Assembly (NCBI GenBank): GCA_017438845.1
Contig: JAFRUO010000012.1
Coordinates: forward strand, 96,809-160,808
Reading direction: 5' to 3'
Length of the DNA: 64,000 nucleotides
From: Clostridia bacterium
Lineage (GTDB): Bacteria > Bacillota > Clostridia > Oscillospirales > Acutalibacteraceae
The translations under genes and the position numbers were made by a program. The stretch's first letter is position 1. Each line of letters starts with the position of its first letter. The notes below the pieces were generated by a model. It did not search any database. It worked only from the letters and a program-made list of their open reading frames with translations, and had not been told where the DNA came from. Positions 6,866 to 15,624 of this stretch are shown here, in pieces.

Positions 6866-8833
6866 TCAATCGGCTTTAAACATTCCCTGACTGTCCGTAT
6901 TCATAATAATAACTGCAATCTGAGCACGGGAAGCAAACTCCGTGGGAGCAGCTCTGCCGTCAGCCATTCCGTTTATGATTTTGTTCTCTACCGCCCATGC
7001 AAACGCATCTTTTGCAAAGCCGCTTATCCTTGAGCGGTCGCTGAATCTTTCGAGAATTAATTCCGTGTATTCAATTTCGTGAGCACCCGTATATCTGTAA
7101 AGAACAGTCGCAATCTGCTCACGGGTTATACTGTCGCCTACACCGAAATTGCCGTTTTGATAACCCGATATTATACCTTCTTCAACAGACCAGTTTACCG
7201 CAGCGGCATAGTATGCGTTTTTGTCAACATCTTTTAGCTTTGACGGTTTACCGACGTAATCTTCAAGATCAGCACCCGCTATACGGGCAAGTATTATTAT
7301 GAAATCCTGCCTTTTGAGATTGTCTGCCCGTTGTGATAGCCTGTAATATAACCTTTCGTTGCACAGTATTCAACCGCAGTGTAAAACCAGTTACTTTCCT
7401 TAACATCGGGGAAGGAGATAACGGGAGTCTGAATTTCTTCAAGGCATACGAATTTAAGCCCGTTATCCGCAGCGTATTGCTCAGCGGCGGAATCCTGGTA
7501 CCCGTATACCGTAAAGCCTTCGGTTTTTAAGGGCTCTCCGCCGTTATCGATATATCCGAAAGCAAGGCTGCTGATTTTTCTGACATTCTTTCCGATTGTA
7601 ACAGATTTCATGGCAGGACAGTCATAAAAAGCTTTATCGTCTATTTCGGTAACACCGTCCGAAAGCATTACTTTTCCAAGCAGTTTACAGCTTTCGAATG
7701 CTTTTGATTCGATATTGTTAACCGAATCCGGTATATCAATTTCCGTAAGAGCATTACAGCATGCAAATGTATGGAAACCTATTTTATCAACCGATTCTGA
7801 AATACGGATATTTTCAAGAGATTTACATTTATAAAAAGCCGAGCCTTCAATCACGGTTACACTGTCGGGAATATCAACGCTTTTAATATTTTCACATTCT
7901 TCAAATGCATTTGCGCATATCTTCTTTAACCCGTCCGTTAAAACTATGCTTTGGGCATTTCTGCAGCCGTAAAAAGCAAGCTTTCCGATTTCGTTAACGC
8001 TTGCGGGTATATTTATTTCTTTTAATGAAGAACAATTGTAAAATGCATATTCGTCAATTGAATTAACGCTTTCGGGGATTTCAACTTTTTCAAGTGAAAC
8101 GCAGTCGGCAAAAACAGCTCTTCCTATTGAAAAGACTGTGTCGGGAATACTGTAATAAGCTTGAGGATTGGCGGCGGGATAATAGAGAATAGCCGTTTTG
8201 TCCCTGTCAAACAAAACACCCTCGGATGAAAAAAATATGAGTTGCCTTCTGTAACATTTATACTGATGAGTGACTTACAGTCGGCGGCAAAACCGTCGCC
8301 GAATCCGGAAACAGAGGAGGGTATAGTTAATTCTCTCAAGCTTTCTGCGTTTGCAAAAGCATAGCTTCCTATAAAGCTTACGGTATCGGGAATGACATAT
8401 TCGGTTTCGGTCTTTCCCTCAGGATATCTGTACAAATATGTCTGCGATTTGTTGAATAACACTCCGTCAGCAGAGGAGTACTTTTCGTTTTCTGAGTCTA
8501 TATTGATTTCTTTGAGCGAAGTACAACCGTCAAAGGCATAGCTGCTTATAAGAGTGACTCCTTTGTGAATAGTGATTTTCCGAAGTGAAGTGCAGTCATT
8601 AAAAGCCTTGACGGAAATACCCGTAACATTGTATCCGTCAAAAGTTTCGGGAACCGTAAGCTCGACAGCGGTCCCGTTATATGCGGTAACAGTCGCATTG
8701 TTTCCGGATACGCTGTACTCAAAGCCGTCAGCCGAAAGACCGAAGGATACCGAAGCAAAGCCGAACAGGCATGAGAATAAAAGAGAAACGCATAACAGCG
8801 CCGTTAACACTTTTTTGATATTACGGTTTTCAT
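6866..8833 (-). pseudogene. BspA-like leucine-rich repeat / SLH surface protein, frameshifted
   Basis: Read on the minus strand this is one protein in four frame segments. It starts at ATG 8833 (ribosome site GGAAGTGAG), coding MKTVISKK, then a 6-A tract (8811-8816) shifts the frame into the signal-peptide core VLTALLCVSLLFSCLFGFASVSFG. A repeat region (CTSLRKITI, FIGSYAFANAESLRELTIP) runs to a 7-A tract (8229-8235), where the frame changes again; repeats continue to about 7330. A third break near 7316-7330 follows GYITGYHNGQ, after which SLH domains continue in frame (NLKRQDFIIILARIAG ... REQIATVLYRYTG ... RAQIAVIIMN) to TGA at 6866-6868. The product would be an exported protein held at the cell wall by SLH domains, like the intact protein at 62775. 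Two lesions sit in homopolymers, so phase variation or sequencing error are alternatives to decay. Confidence 0.82.
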
Positions 8834-8912
8834 CTGCTCACTTCCTTTTATTCTTTTCTGAAAAAATAATAACACAAAATTTCGCAAAAGTATAGAACTT
8901 TTCATCAATATA

Positions 8913-8921
8913 TGGTATAAT
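8913..8921 (+). promoter_or_regulatory. extended -10 promoter element for thyA-folA-trx
   Basis: TGG followed by TATAAT (8916-8921), 33 bases upstream of the thyA start. No good -35 box is visible, consistent with an extended -10 promoter. Confidence 0.5.
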
Positions 8922-8953
8922 CCGTTTATAAATAAACTAAAGGGGGTTATCAA

Positions 8954-9856
8954 ATGTCACAGTGGGATAAGGACTATCTTGATCTTTGCAGAAAAATCCT
9001 CAATGACGGCGTTGAGGTTGAAAACCGTACAGGTGTAAATACCGTCAAAATTCCGTCTCACCATTTCCATTTCGACTTGTCTGAGGAGTATCCGATTTTA
9101 ACTACCAAGCAGCTGTTCATTCGTCAGGCTGTTCTTGAAATGCTTTGGATTTATCAGGCGCAGTCCAATGATGTTCGCTGGCTTCAGGAAAGGAATGTTC
9201 ATATCTGGGACGAGTGGGAGATTGACGAAAACGGAATCTGGACAGCGGAGCAGCTTCTTCCCGACGAGAACGGCAAGCTTACCAGACAGGTGATTCACAA
9301 GCAGTTCCCCAAGGAATATGCTCACACTATCGGTACCGCTTACGGATATATTGTCAACAAATTTCAGATGACGCAAAATCTGATTGATAAAATTAAAAAT
9401 CATCCCGAAGACCGCAGAATGGTTATGACGCTGTGGCAGAATGATTACCTTGAAACCGCAGTTCTTCCTTCCTGCGTCTGGTCGAGCGAATGGGATGTTA
9501 CAAGCGGAAAGCTCAACTGTTGGGTGCATCAACGTTCCTGTGACGTACCTCTCGGGCTTCCGTTCAATGTTACTCAATACGCAACTTTACTTTGCCTTCT
9601 TGCAAAGGTTTGCGGACTTAAACCGGGAACAATTGACTGGAGTATTAAGGATGCTCATATCTATGTAAATCAAATAGACGGTATTAAAGAGCAGATTAAG
9701 CGCCAGGATGAAAACGGTGATCTGCCGGCACCCACACTTTGGCTTAATCCCGAAATTGATGATTTCTTTAAGTTTGATAATTCAAAAGACTGCAAGGATA
9801 TCAAACTTGTAAACTATCAGCATATGGGAAAAATTCTTTTCCCTCTTGCACAGTGA
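8954..9856 (+). CDS. thyA: thymidylate synthase (folate-dependent, ThyA type)
   Basis: Methylates dUMP to dTMP with 5,10-methylene-tetrahydrofolate, releasing dihydrofolate that FolA (next gene) recycles. 300 residues, within the family range. EVENRTGVNT (21-30) is the phosphate loop; QRSCDVPLGLPFNVTQYA is the conserved dUMP-binding block; Cys174 in LPSCVWSSEW sits where the catalytic cysteine lies. The usual context is PPCH; here it is PSCVW, so the histidine after the cysteine is replaced by valine and the following sequence is atypical. The rest of the fold motifs are intact and the gene is in the expected thyA-folA order, so I regard it as active. The ATG at 8954 follows AAGGGGG. Confidence 0.93.
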   Translation: MSQWDKDYLDLCRKILNDGVEVENRTGVNTVKIPSHHFHFDLSEEYPILTTKQLFIRQAVLEMLWIYQAQSNDVRWLQERNVHIWDEWEIDENGIWTAEQLLPDENGKLTRQVIHKQFPKEYAHTIGTAYGYIVNKFQMTQNLIDKIKNHPEDRRMVMTLWQNDYLETAVLPSCVWSSEWDVTSGKLNCWVHQRSCDVPLGLPFNVTQYATLLCLLAKVCGLKPGTIDWSIKDAHIYVNQIDGIKEQIKRQDENGDLPAPTLWLNPEIDDFFKFDNSKDCKDIKLVNYQHMGKILFPLAQ

Positions 9857-9863
9857 GGTAATT

Positions 9864-10340
9864 ATGTCGGTTTCAATTATTGCCGCTGTCGGCAAAAACC
9901 TTGAGCTTGGAAAAGGCAACGACCTTATTTGGCGTTTTAAAGAGGATATGAAGTTTTTTAAGGAGACTACAACAGGCTCAACTGTTATAATGGGCAGAAA
10001 GACTTTTGAATCCTTGCCGAGGGCTTTACCCAACAGACGAAACATTGTTGTTTCCAAAAATAAAAGCTTTAAAGCAGAAGGCGCCGAGGTTGTTTGCGGG
10101 GTTAAGGAAGCGCTTGAGTTAGCCGGAGACGATAATATTTTTGTTATTGGCGGAGCTAAAATTTATGAGCAATTTCTTTCTATCGCCGATAAGCTTTATC
10201 TAACGGAAATAGATGCCGAATGTTCAGATGCGGATGTTTATTTTCCCGAATTTGATAAAAGCAAATACAGTAAAGATATTATCAAAGAATACCGTATTGA
10301 CGGCATTGATTTTGCACATGTTTTATATACTAAACTTTAA
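9864..10340 (+). CDS. folA: dihydrofolate reductase
   Basis: NADPH-dependent reduction of dihydrofolate to tetrahydrofolate. About 158 residues from ATG 9864, which follows GTGAGG overlapping the thyA stop; an in-frame upstream ATG at 9846 lies inside thyA and has no ribosome site. Family hallmarks: SIIAAVGKNLELGKGNDLIWRFKED with the substrate-binding acidic residue in the helix after the W (Glu/Asp), VIMGRKTFESLP for cofactor and substrate contact, RRNIVVSKN and FVIGGAKIYEQF. Closely linked to thyA, whose by-product it recycles. Identity is secure. Confidence 0.95.
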   Translation: MSVSIIAAVGKNLELGKGNDLIWRFKEDMKFFKETTTGSTVIMGRKTFESLPRALPNRRNIVVSKNKSFKAEGAEVVCGVKEALELAGDDNIFVIGGAKIYEQFLSIADKLYLTEIDAECSDADVYFPEFDKSKYSKDIIKEYRIDGIDFAHVLYTKL

Positions 10341-10349
10341 GGAGAAGCT

Positions 10350-10667
10350 ATGAGCATAACTGAAATCTCACTGGAAAACTATCAGCAGGAAATAACCAAA
10401 AGCGAAAAGCCCGTTTTACTTGATTTTTATGCAGACTGGTGTATGCCCTGTAAGGCCCTGACTCCGATTCTTGAAGAAATGGCAGGGGAGTACGATAAGG
10501 TGAAAATCTGCCGTATTGATGCTGAAAAGCACGCAGATCTTTCAATGATATACGGCATTATTTCTGTGCCGGTGCTTGTGCTGATTAAAGGCGGTAAGGA
10601 AATTGCACGTAAAATGGGTGTGTGCGAAAAACAGGATTTGATAGATTTTTGCGATGAAAATATCTGA
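10350..10667 (+). CDS. thioredoxin-family protein
   Basis: 105 residues, one thioredoxin fold. The redox motif is WCMPCK (residues 30-35) rather than the classical WCGPCK, with the preceding FYADWC context and the cis-proline segment ISVPVLVLIKGG. A Met between the cysteines and Pro would be expected to alter redox potential or partner choice. Located 10 bases after folA (ribosome site AAGGAGAA) and ended by a strong terminator, so it is the third gene of the thyA unit. It could be a general disulfide reductase; no dedicated thioredoxin reductase gene is in the window. Confidence 0.88.
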   Translation: MSITEISLENYQQEITKSEKPVLLDFYADWCMPCKALTPILEEMAGEYDKVKICRIDAEKHADLSMIYGIISVPVLVLIKGGKEIARKMGVCEKQDLIDFCDENI

Positions 10668-10674
10668 AGCATAG

Positions 10675-10700
10675 AGCACGGCAAAAGCCGTGCTTTTTTT
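10675..10700 (+). terminator. intrinsic terminator after thioredoxin gene
   Basis: GCACGGC (10676-10682), AAAA loop, GCCGTGC (10687-10693), then seven T residues. Confidence 0.92.
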
Positions 10701-10739
10701 ATGTTGATATCTGCGTTATAATACCTTTCGTTTCGTAAA

Positions 10740-10835
10740 TGCATTCGTCTGCTTCGCAGACCTGCGTGATTATATGTCCGTCTCGCTCTGCCTGCGGCAA
10801 ACCGCTCGACAAGGACTGTTTTCGAATCCCTTGCT
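10740..10835 (-). repeat. tRNA-tail-associated structured repeat downstream of tRNA-Ser
   Basis: On the minus strand, after the tRNA-Ser terminator, the element opens with an inverted copy of the tRNA 3' region (10821-10835 is the reverse complement of 10897-10911, 15 bases exact). It continues with GTCC, a hairpin (GCGG TTTG CCGC), GGACATATAAT (10769-10779) and a second hairpin (GTCTGC-GAA-GCAGAC, 10747-10761). The same order and the exact GGACATATAAT block recur after tRNA-Leu at 39910-40002. No coding content. This accounts for most of the gap between the thioredoxin and peptide-binding protein genes. Confidence 0.6.
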
Positions 10836-10848
10836 TTTGAACTTAACT

Positions 10849-10889
10849 AAAAAAGAAGCACAGCACCTTTGGTACTGCACTTCTTTTTT
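10849..10889 (-). terminator. terminator of tRNA-Ser
   Basis: A long hairpin (GAAGTGCAGTACC against GGTGCTGTGCTTC on the minus strand, loop AAA, a few G-U pairs) flanked by A6 and T6. It begins right at the encoded CCA and could also work on the plus strand. Confidence 0.85.
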
Positions 10890-10981
10890 GGCGGAGAGCA
10901 AGGGATTCGAACCCTCGAAGCCGTTTTAGCAGCTTACACGATTTCCAATCGTGCTCCTTCGACCAGCTCGGACAACTCTCC
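10889..10981 (-). tRNA. tRNA-Ser (anticodon GGA)
   Basis: Acceptor strands GGAGAGT and GCTCTCC, anticodon loop TTGGAAA giving GGA (reads UCC/UCU), a long variable arm as expected for serine tRNA, T-loop GGTTCGAAT, discriminator G and an encoded CCA. The 5' end is at 10981 and CCA at 10889-10891. Confidence 0.95.
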
Positions 10982-11030
10982 GAATTGCTTAGTTATTATA
11001 TATGAAATTAAAATAAAAATCAAGAGTTAA

Positions 11031-11059
11031 TTGCAATGATATTTAATTTGTGGTAAAAT
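11031..11059 (+). promoter_or_regulatory. predicted sigma-A promoter for the peptide-binding lipoprotein gene
   Basis: TTGCAA at 11031-11036, 17-base spacer, TAAAAT at 11054-11059; transcription would start just before the gene at 11086. Confidence 0.6.
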
Positions 11060-11085
11060 ATTATAAAATTATTATGGGAGCATAT

Positions 11086-12669
11086 ATGTATAAACGAATT
11101 GTTTCATTGCTGATAGTTATTATAATTCTGCTTTCGTTTACTTCTTGCCTCGGTTCCAAAAATTCGGGCGAGAGTTTTTCCATGCCTATTTTGAGCGAAC
11201 CTTCAAGTCTTGACCCTCAGATTGCAAAAAGCAATTCCGAGAAAATGATAGTTCTCAATTGCTTTGAAGGACTTATGAGAATTAACAAAAACGGTGAGCT
11301 TGAAAACGGTGTAGCGGAAAGTTATGAGGTTTCATCCGACAAGCTTACTTATACCTTTAAGCTCAGAAGCGATGCTCATTGGGCTCTTTTTTCGGGCCAT
11401 AAAGACGTAATCGGCGAAAACTATGACACCGCATTTGACATTAACGTTTATGCGGAGGATTTTGAATTTGCCTTTGACAGGCTATTTGATGACTATATCA
11501 ATTCTCCTTACAAAGCGGATTTTTCCTGTATCTCTTCTTATAAGGCTCTTGATAAGCATACCTTTCAAATCAAACTCAATTCCGTATACGACGGCTTTCT
11601 TTCTCTGCTGACTTTACCGGGCGCAATGCCTTGTGACAGGCAGTTTTATGAGCTAACAAAAGGCAAATACGGACTTGACGCAAAATATTTGCTCTGTAAC
11701 GGTCCGTTTAATGCGTCGAAATGGATAGAGGGCACATCGGTAAAAATTGTCAGAAACGACGACTATAACGGAGTTAATAAAGTTGAGCCGCTTTCGGTTA
11801 CTTTTTATATTAATTCGTCCGATGAGGTTGTTGCCGAAAAAATGAATAACAATACCTATGATGCGGCTTTTCTGAGCGCTGATAAGTATAATAATCTTCC
11901 CGACCCGTCCGACTATACTTCGGAAGCCATCAATAACACCGTTTATTCTCTTTTGTTTAATTTACAGAATAAATATCTTTCCAACAAAAATATTAGGCTT
12001 GCAATTTCTAATTGTATTGATTTAACATCCGCTATTGAAAGCTTTAAGGATTCCTCTCAGGCGTCTGGTCTTGTTCCGCCGTTTTGTAAAATCGGGAATA
12101 ACGCTTTTAACTCAAGTTCGTCAAAGGGTCTTATCACTTTAAATGAGAATGCTGCAAAGAATTACCTTGAACAGGGACTGCTTGAGGTTAACGCATCTTC
12201 TGTCGAAATCGATATTAAATGCACGGAAGAATTTGAGCTTCCTTTAAAACAGCTCGTTCAGTCTATGCAAAAAGTTCTCGGAGTTAAATTTGTTGTAAGT
12301 ATAGTTTCACTTCCCGAATCCGAATTATTGGCGGCCGTAGCCGATGGTAACTATGCTGTTGCGTTTTATCCCTTTACTGCTTCGACCGACAGAACGGAGG
12401 ATTTTCTTACCGACGTACTTGAAAGCTCTGCTTTGAATTACGAGTCGGAAGAAAGCAATGTTATAAAGGAAAATATGAAAAACGCAAAGGGTAATCCGGA
12501 CGGGCTCAGACAGGCGTGTGTTGCCGCCGAAAGGTTTATTATCGGAGAAGCGTATATAATTCCGTTGATTTATCAAAACAGCTTCTTTATTACTAATAAA
12601 GACACTCAGAACATTTATTTTTATTCTTCACCCAGCAATGTTATTTTTATAAATGCGCTAAAGAAGTGA
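11086..12669 (+). CDS. oligopeptide-type ABC transporter substrate-binding lipoprotein (SBP family 5)
   Basis: 527 residues from ATG 11086 (GGGAG at 11076-11080); the in-frame GTG at 11050 falls in the promoter. Signal peptide with lipobox FTSC, so the mature protein is lipidated on Cys and anchored outside the membrane. The family 5 pattern is plain: LSEPSSLDPQIAKSN near the N-terminus, FEGLMRINKNGELENGVAESYEVSSDKLTYTFKLRSDAHW, then YAEDFEFAFDRLFD. Such proteins capture peptides (OppA/DppA-like) or related solutes. No permease or ATPase genes adjoin it, so it either serves a transporter encoded elsewhere or has another sensing role. It is followed 4 bases later by a VanZ-like gene. Confidence 0.88.
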   Translation: MYKRIVSLLIVIIILLSFTSCLGSKNSGESFSMPILSEPSSLDPQIAKSNSEKMIVLNCFEGLMRINKNGELENGVAESYEVSSDKLTYTFKLRSDAHWALFSGHKDVIGENYDTAFDINVYAEDFEFAFDRLFDDYINSPYKADFSCISSYKALDKHTFQIKLNSVYDGFLSLLTLPGAMPCDRQFYELTKGKYGLDAKYLLCNGPFNASKWIEGTSVKIVRNDDYNGVNKVEPLSVTFYINSSDEVVAEKMNNNTYDAAFLSADKYNNLPDPSDYTSEAINNTVYSLLFNLQNKYLSNKNIRLAISNCIDLTSAIESFKDSSQASGLVPPFCKIGNNAFNSSSSKGLITLNENAAKNYLEQGLLEVNASSVEIDIKCTEEFELPLKQLVQSMQKVLGVKFVVSIVSLPESELLAAVADGNYAVAFYPFTASTDRTEDFLTDVLESSALNYESEESNVIKENMKNAKGNPDGLRQACVAAERFIIGEAYIIPLIYQNSFFITNKDTQNIYFYSSPSNVIFINALKK

Positions 12670-12673
12670 TTTA

Positions 12674-13129
12674 ATGAAAAACAGAAAACTATTGTTAATA
12701 TTAAGCTGGAGCTTTGTTATAATCTGTCTTGCGGTGATATTTTATTTTTCCTCTCAGGATGCTGTTGTTTCCAAGGGTACGAGTGACGGTTTACTCGACA
12801 GAATTATTGACATATTTCACATTTCCATGACGTCAAAAACAATCAGAAGAATTGCTCATGCTATTGAGTTCTTCGGATTATGCCTTGCTTTTAATATGGC
12901 GTTTGGTATTCTTTACGAAAAATTCAACCCTATGCTTTCTTTTTTCTCAACGGCATTTTACGCTTCGAGTGATGAAATTCACCAGGTGTTTGTAGATGGC
13001 AGAGCCTGCAGGTGGAATGATCTTTGCGTTGATCTTTCCGGTGCGCTTGTGATTACGCTTATACTTATGGTTATTTATTATTTTACAAAAAAGCATTTAG
13101 CCGAAAGGGGAAAATTATGGCAGTTTTAA
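12674..13129 (+). CDS. VanZ-like integral membrane protein
   Basis: 151 residues with four predicted membrane helices. VanZ-family landmarks are present: YFSSQDAVVSKGTSDG after helix 1, RRIAHAIEFFGLCLAF in helix 2, and DEIHQVFVDGRACRWNDLCVDLSGAL leading into the last helix. VanZ confers low-level teicoplanin resistance in one context, but most homologues have no established role, so no resistance claim is made. The gene starts 4 bases after the lipoprotein gene and its 3' end overlaps the DUF1015 gene by 13 bases in another frame, which points to one transcript. Confidence 0.85.
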   Translation: MKNRKLLLILSWSFVIICLAVIFYFSSQDAVVSKGTSDGLLDRIIDIFHISMTSKTIRRIAHAIEFFGLCLAFNMAFGILYEKFNPMLSFFSTAFYASSDEIHQVFVDGRACRWNDLCVDLSGALVITLILMVIYYFTKKHLAERGKLWQF

Positions 13130-14358
13130 GACCGTTCCGTGCTTTAAGGCCGACAAATGAGCTTGCAAAAAAGGTTGCGGCTTTGCCTTATGATGTTATG
13201 AATTCCGCAGAGGCAAGGGAAATGGTAAAGGGTAATCCATACTCCTTTTTGCACATTGACAAGGCTGAGGTCGACCTTCCCGAAGACACCCATATTTACG
13301 ATGACAAGGTTTATTTTAAAGCAAAAGAAAACCTCGACAAATTCGTTCGTGACGGGATTTATATTGAAGACAAAAAGCCTTGCTTATATATTTATGAGCA
13401 GACAGGCTACGGCAGAAAACAGACGGGTATAGTCGGCTGCACATCAATAGACGATTATATTAACAACGTTATTAAAAAGCATGAAAAAACCAGGGCGGAT
13501 AAAGAAGAGGACAGAATCCGCCATGTTGATACTTTAAACGCCAATACGGGTCCCATTTTCTTAGCTTACCGCAAAAACGATACTGTTAAAAGTATAATTA
13601 ACAAATGGCAGACCGAACACGAAAGCGTATATCGCTTTAAGCAGGACTCGGTTTTACAGGAAATATGGGTAATTGACGACGAAACAACAATCGTAAATTT
13701 ATGCGAAACTTTCAATAATATTCCTTCTCTTTATATTGCCGACGGTCATCACCGCGCGGCTTCTGCGGTTAAAGTCGGTCTTAAAAGACGAATGGAAAAC
13801 TCTGACTATACGGGTGATGAGGAGTTTAATTTCTTCCTTTCCGTGATATTCTGTGCAGATGACCTTGCAATAATGGACTATAACCGTGTTATCGCTGATT
13901 TGAACGGTCTTTCTAAAAACTCTTTTTTAGAAAAGATTTCGGATAACTTCTTTGTTAAGTCAAACGGTATCGAACGTGTTAAACCCGATGCACGTCACAG
14001 CTTCGGAATGTATGTTGAAGGCGAGTGGTTTTCTCTTAAAGCGAAGCCTGAAATAACAGATGAATCCGATCCCGTAAAAGCTCTTGATGTTTCTATTCTT
14101 CAGGATTACCTTATTTCGCCCATACTTGGTATTGATGACCCGAGGACTGATAAAAGAATTGATTTTGTCGGCGGAATCAGAGGTCTCGGCGAGCTTGAAA
14201 GAAGGGCGAACAATGATATGAAAGTTGCTTTTTCAATGTATCCGACCTCTCTTGATGAGCTTATGAGTATTGCAGACGCAGGAAAAATTATGCCCCCAAA
14301 ATCGACTTGGTTTGAGCCTAAGCTTTTAAGCGGAATTTTTATTCATAAACTTTCGTAA
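13117..14358 (+). CDS. DUF1015 family protein
   Basis: 413 residues. The opening LRPFRALRP and KKVAALPYDVMNSAEAREM match the start of the DUF1015 family (VRPF-ALRP ... PYDV), and SLYIADGHHRAASA is its conserved internal motif, with the HH of a probable active or metal site. The family is widespread in Firmicutes and often lies near serine/phosphoglycerate genes, but its biochemical role is not settled. The ATG at 13117 has AAAGGGG as ribosome site inside the end of the VanZ-like gene. No export signal; probably cytosolic. Confidence 0.85.
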   Translation: MAVLRPFRALRPTNELAKKVAALPYDVMNSAEAREMVKGNPYSFLHIDKAEVDLPEDTHIYDDKVYFKAKENLDKFVRDGIYIEDKKPCLYIYEQTGYGRKQTGIVGCTSIDDYINNVIKKHEKTRADKEEDRIRHVDTLNANTGPIFLAYRKNDTVKSIINKWQTEHESVYRFKQDSVLQEIWVIDDETTIVNLCETFNNIPSLYIADGHHRAASAVKVGLKRRMENSDYTGDEEFNFFLSVIFCADDLAIMDYNRVIADLNGLSKNSFLEKISDNFFVKSNGIERVKPDARHSFGMYVEGEWFSLKAKPEITDESDPVKALDVSILQDYLISPILGIDDPRTDKRIDFVGGIRGLGELERRANNDMKVAFSMYPTSLDELMSIADAGKIMPPKSTWFEPKLLSGIFIHKLS

Positions 14359-14362
14359 AATA

Positions 14363-14391
14363 TTGCAAAATATCATTGAATGTTATATAAT
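14363..14391 (+). promoter_or_regulatory. predicted sigma-A promoter for ychF
   Basis: TTGCAA (14363-14368), 17-base spacer, TATAAT (14386-14391), 35 bases upstream of the ychF start. Confidence 0.65.
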
Positions 14392-14425
14392 ATATATTTA
14401 AAGAACATATTAAGGAATGAATTAA

Positions 14426-15520
14426 ATGAAACTCGGAATTGTAGGCTTACCGAACGTCGGAAAAAGTACTCTGTTTAACGCTATTACAAATGCGGGCGCT
14501 CAGTCTGCAAACTACGCATTTTGCACCATAGAGCCAAATGTCGGCGTTGTTGATGTGCCCGATTACAGACTTGATAAGCTTGCCGAAATGTATGAGCCTG
14601 AAAAGGTTACGCCGGCTTCGATTGAATTTGTTGATATTGCAGGTCTTGTCAAGGGAGCGTCTAAAGGCGAAGGTCTCGGAAACAAATTTCTTTCTCATAT
14701 TCGTCAGGTGGACGCTATAATTCACGTTGTCCGTTGCTTTGAAAATGACGATATTATTCACGTTGAGGGCTCAATTGATCCCGTAAGAGATATAGAAACC
14801 ATTAATCTTGAGCTCCTGCTTTCCGATATGGAAATACTTGAAAGACGTCTTGACAAGTCGCAGAAGGCTCTTAAGGGAGATAAATCACTTGCGAAAGAAG
14901 TCGATTTTCTAATAAAGCTTAAAGCTGCATTTGAGGACGGAATTAATGCACGCGCAGTTGAATGTGATGAAGACGAAAAAGCCATACTTGATACCGTAGA
15001 GCTTCTTTCCTCAAAACCGGTTATCTATGCCTGTAATATGAGCGAGGAGGACTTTAAAAACAACATTCAGACAAACGAGCGTTATAACGCTGTTAAGGCT
15101 TTGGCTGAGAAGGAGGGCGCTCAGGTGCTTCCCATATGCGCCGAGCTTGAGGCTGAAATCTCCTCGCTGACTAAGGATGAAAAGGAAATGTTCCTTTCCG
15201 ATATAGGCGTTGAAAAAGGCGGACTTGACCTTTTAATTCAACGTTCATATGATTTGCTCGGTCTTATGTCCTTTCTTACCGCAGGTAAACCGGAGGTAAG
15301 GGCTTGGACTATCAAAAAGGGCACAAAGGCTCCTCAGGCGGCAGGAAAAATTCATTCCGATATTGAAAGAGGTTTTATCAGAGCCGAGGTAGTATCCTTT
15401 GATGACTTAATGGAGCTTGGCAGTATGCAAGCGGCAAAGGAAAAGGGTAAAATCCGTTCGGAAGGTAAAGAATACGTTATGCAGGACGGAGACATTGTTC
15501 TTTTCAGGTTTAATGTTTAA
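14426..15520 (+). CDS. ychF: ribosome-binding ATPase YchF (Obg family)
   Basis: 364 residues, the usual length. The G1 P-loop GLPNVGKSTLFNAIT (residues 6-20), G3 DIAGLVKGASKGEGLGNKFLSHIRQVDA and G4 region YACNMSE are present; the N-M-S-E version of G4 in place of NKxD is the family feature that favours ATP over GTP. The C-terminal TGS domain contains TFLTAGKPEVRAWTIKKGTKAPQAAGKIHSDIERGFIRAEV. YchF binds 70S ribosomes and takes part in stress responses. Own promoter upstream; tRNA-Arg begins one base after the stop, so the tRNA is presumably processed from the same transcript. Confidence 0.96.
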   Translation: MKLGIVGLPNVGKSTLFNAITNAGAQSANYAFCTIEPNVGVVDVPDYRLDKLAEMYEPEKVTPASIEFVDIAGLVKGASKGEGLGNKFLSHIRQVDAIIHVVRCFENDDIIHVEGSIDPVRDIETINLELLLSDMEILERRLDKSQKALKGDKSLAKEVDFLIKLKAAFEDGINARAVECDEDEKAILDTVELLSSKPVIYACNMSEEDFKNNIQTNERYNAVKALAEKEGAQVLPICAELEAEISSLTKDEKEMFLSDIGVEKGGLDLLIQRSYDLLGLMSFLTAGKPEVRAWTIKKGTKAPQAAGKIHSDIERGFIRAEVVSFDDLMELGSMQAAKEKGKIRSEGKEYVMQDGDIVLFRFNV

Positions 15521-15521
15521 T

Positions 15522-15598
15522 GCGCTTGTAGCTCAGTTGGATAGAGCGTCAGACTCCGACTCTGAAGGCCGCAAGTTCGAATCTTGTCAAGCGCGCCA
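15522..15598 (+). tRNA. tRNA-Arg (anticodon CCG)
   Basis: Acceptor GCGCTTG pairs with CAAGCGC; D-arm GCTCAGTTGGATAGAGC; anticodon loop CTCCGAC giving CCG for CGG codons; T-loop GTTCGAATC; discriminator G and encoded CCA at 15596-15598. It begins one base after the ychF stop codon and ends 26 bases before the NfeD-like start, with no terminator on either side. Confidence 0.95.
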
Positions 15599-15624
15599 TA
15601 CTTTTATTGCCCGGAGGTGTTAAT

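Noticed and set aside
8124..8810. Independent gene starting at GTG 8810
   Set aside because: No ribosome site there and the signal peptide would lack its basic start; the good ribosome site and MKTVISKK coding sequence at 8833 show a frameshift instead.
9846..9863. Upstream ATG for dihydrofolate reductase
   Set aside because: It lies within thyA without a ribosome site; the ATG at 9864 has GTGAGG in front and matches the family N-terminus.
12674..13129. Glycopeptide resistance gene (vanZ)
   Set aside because: VanZ-like proteins are common housekeeping membrane proteins in Clostridia and no van operon genes are present.
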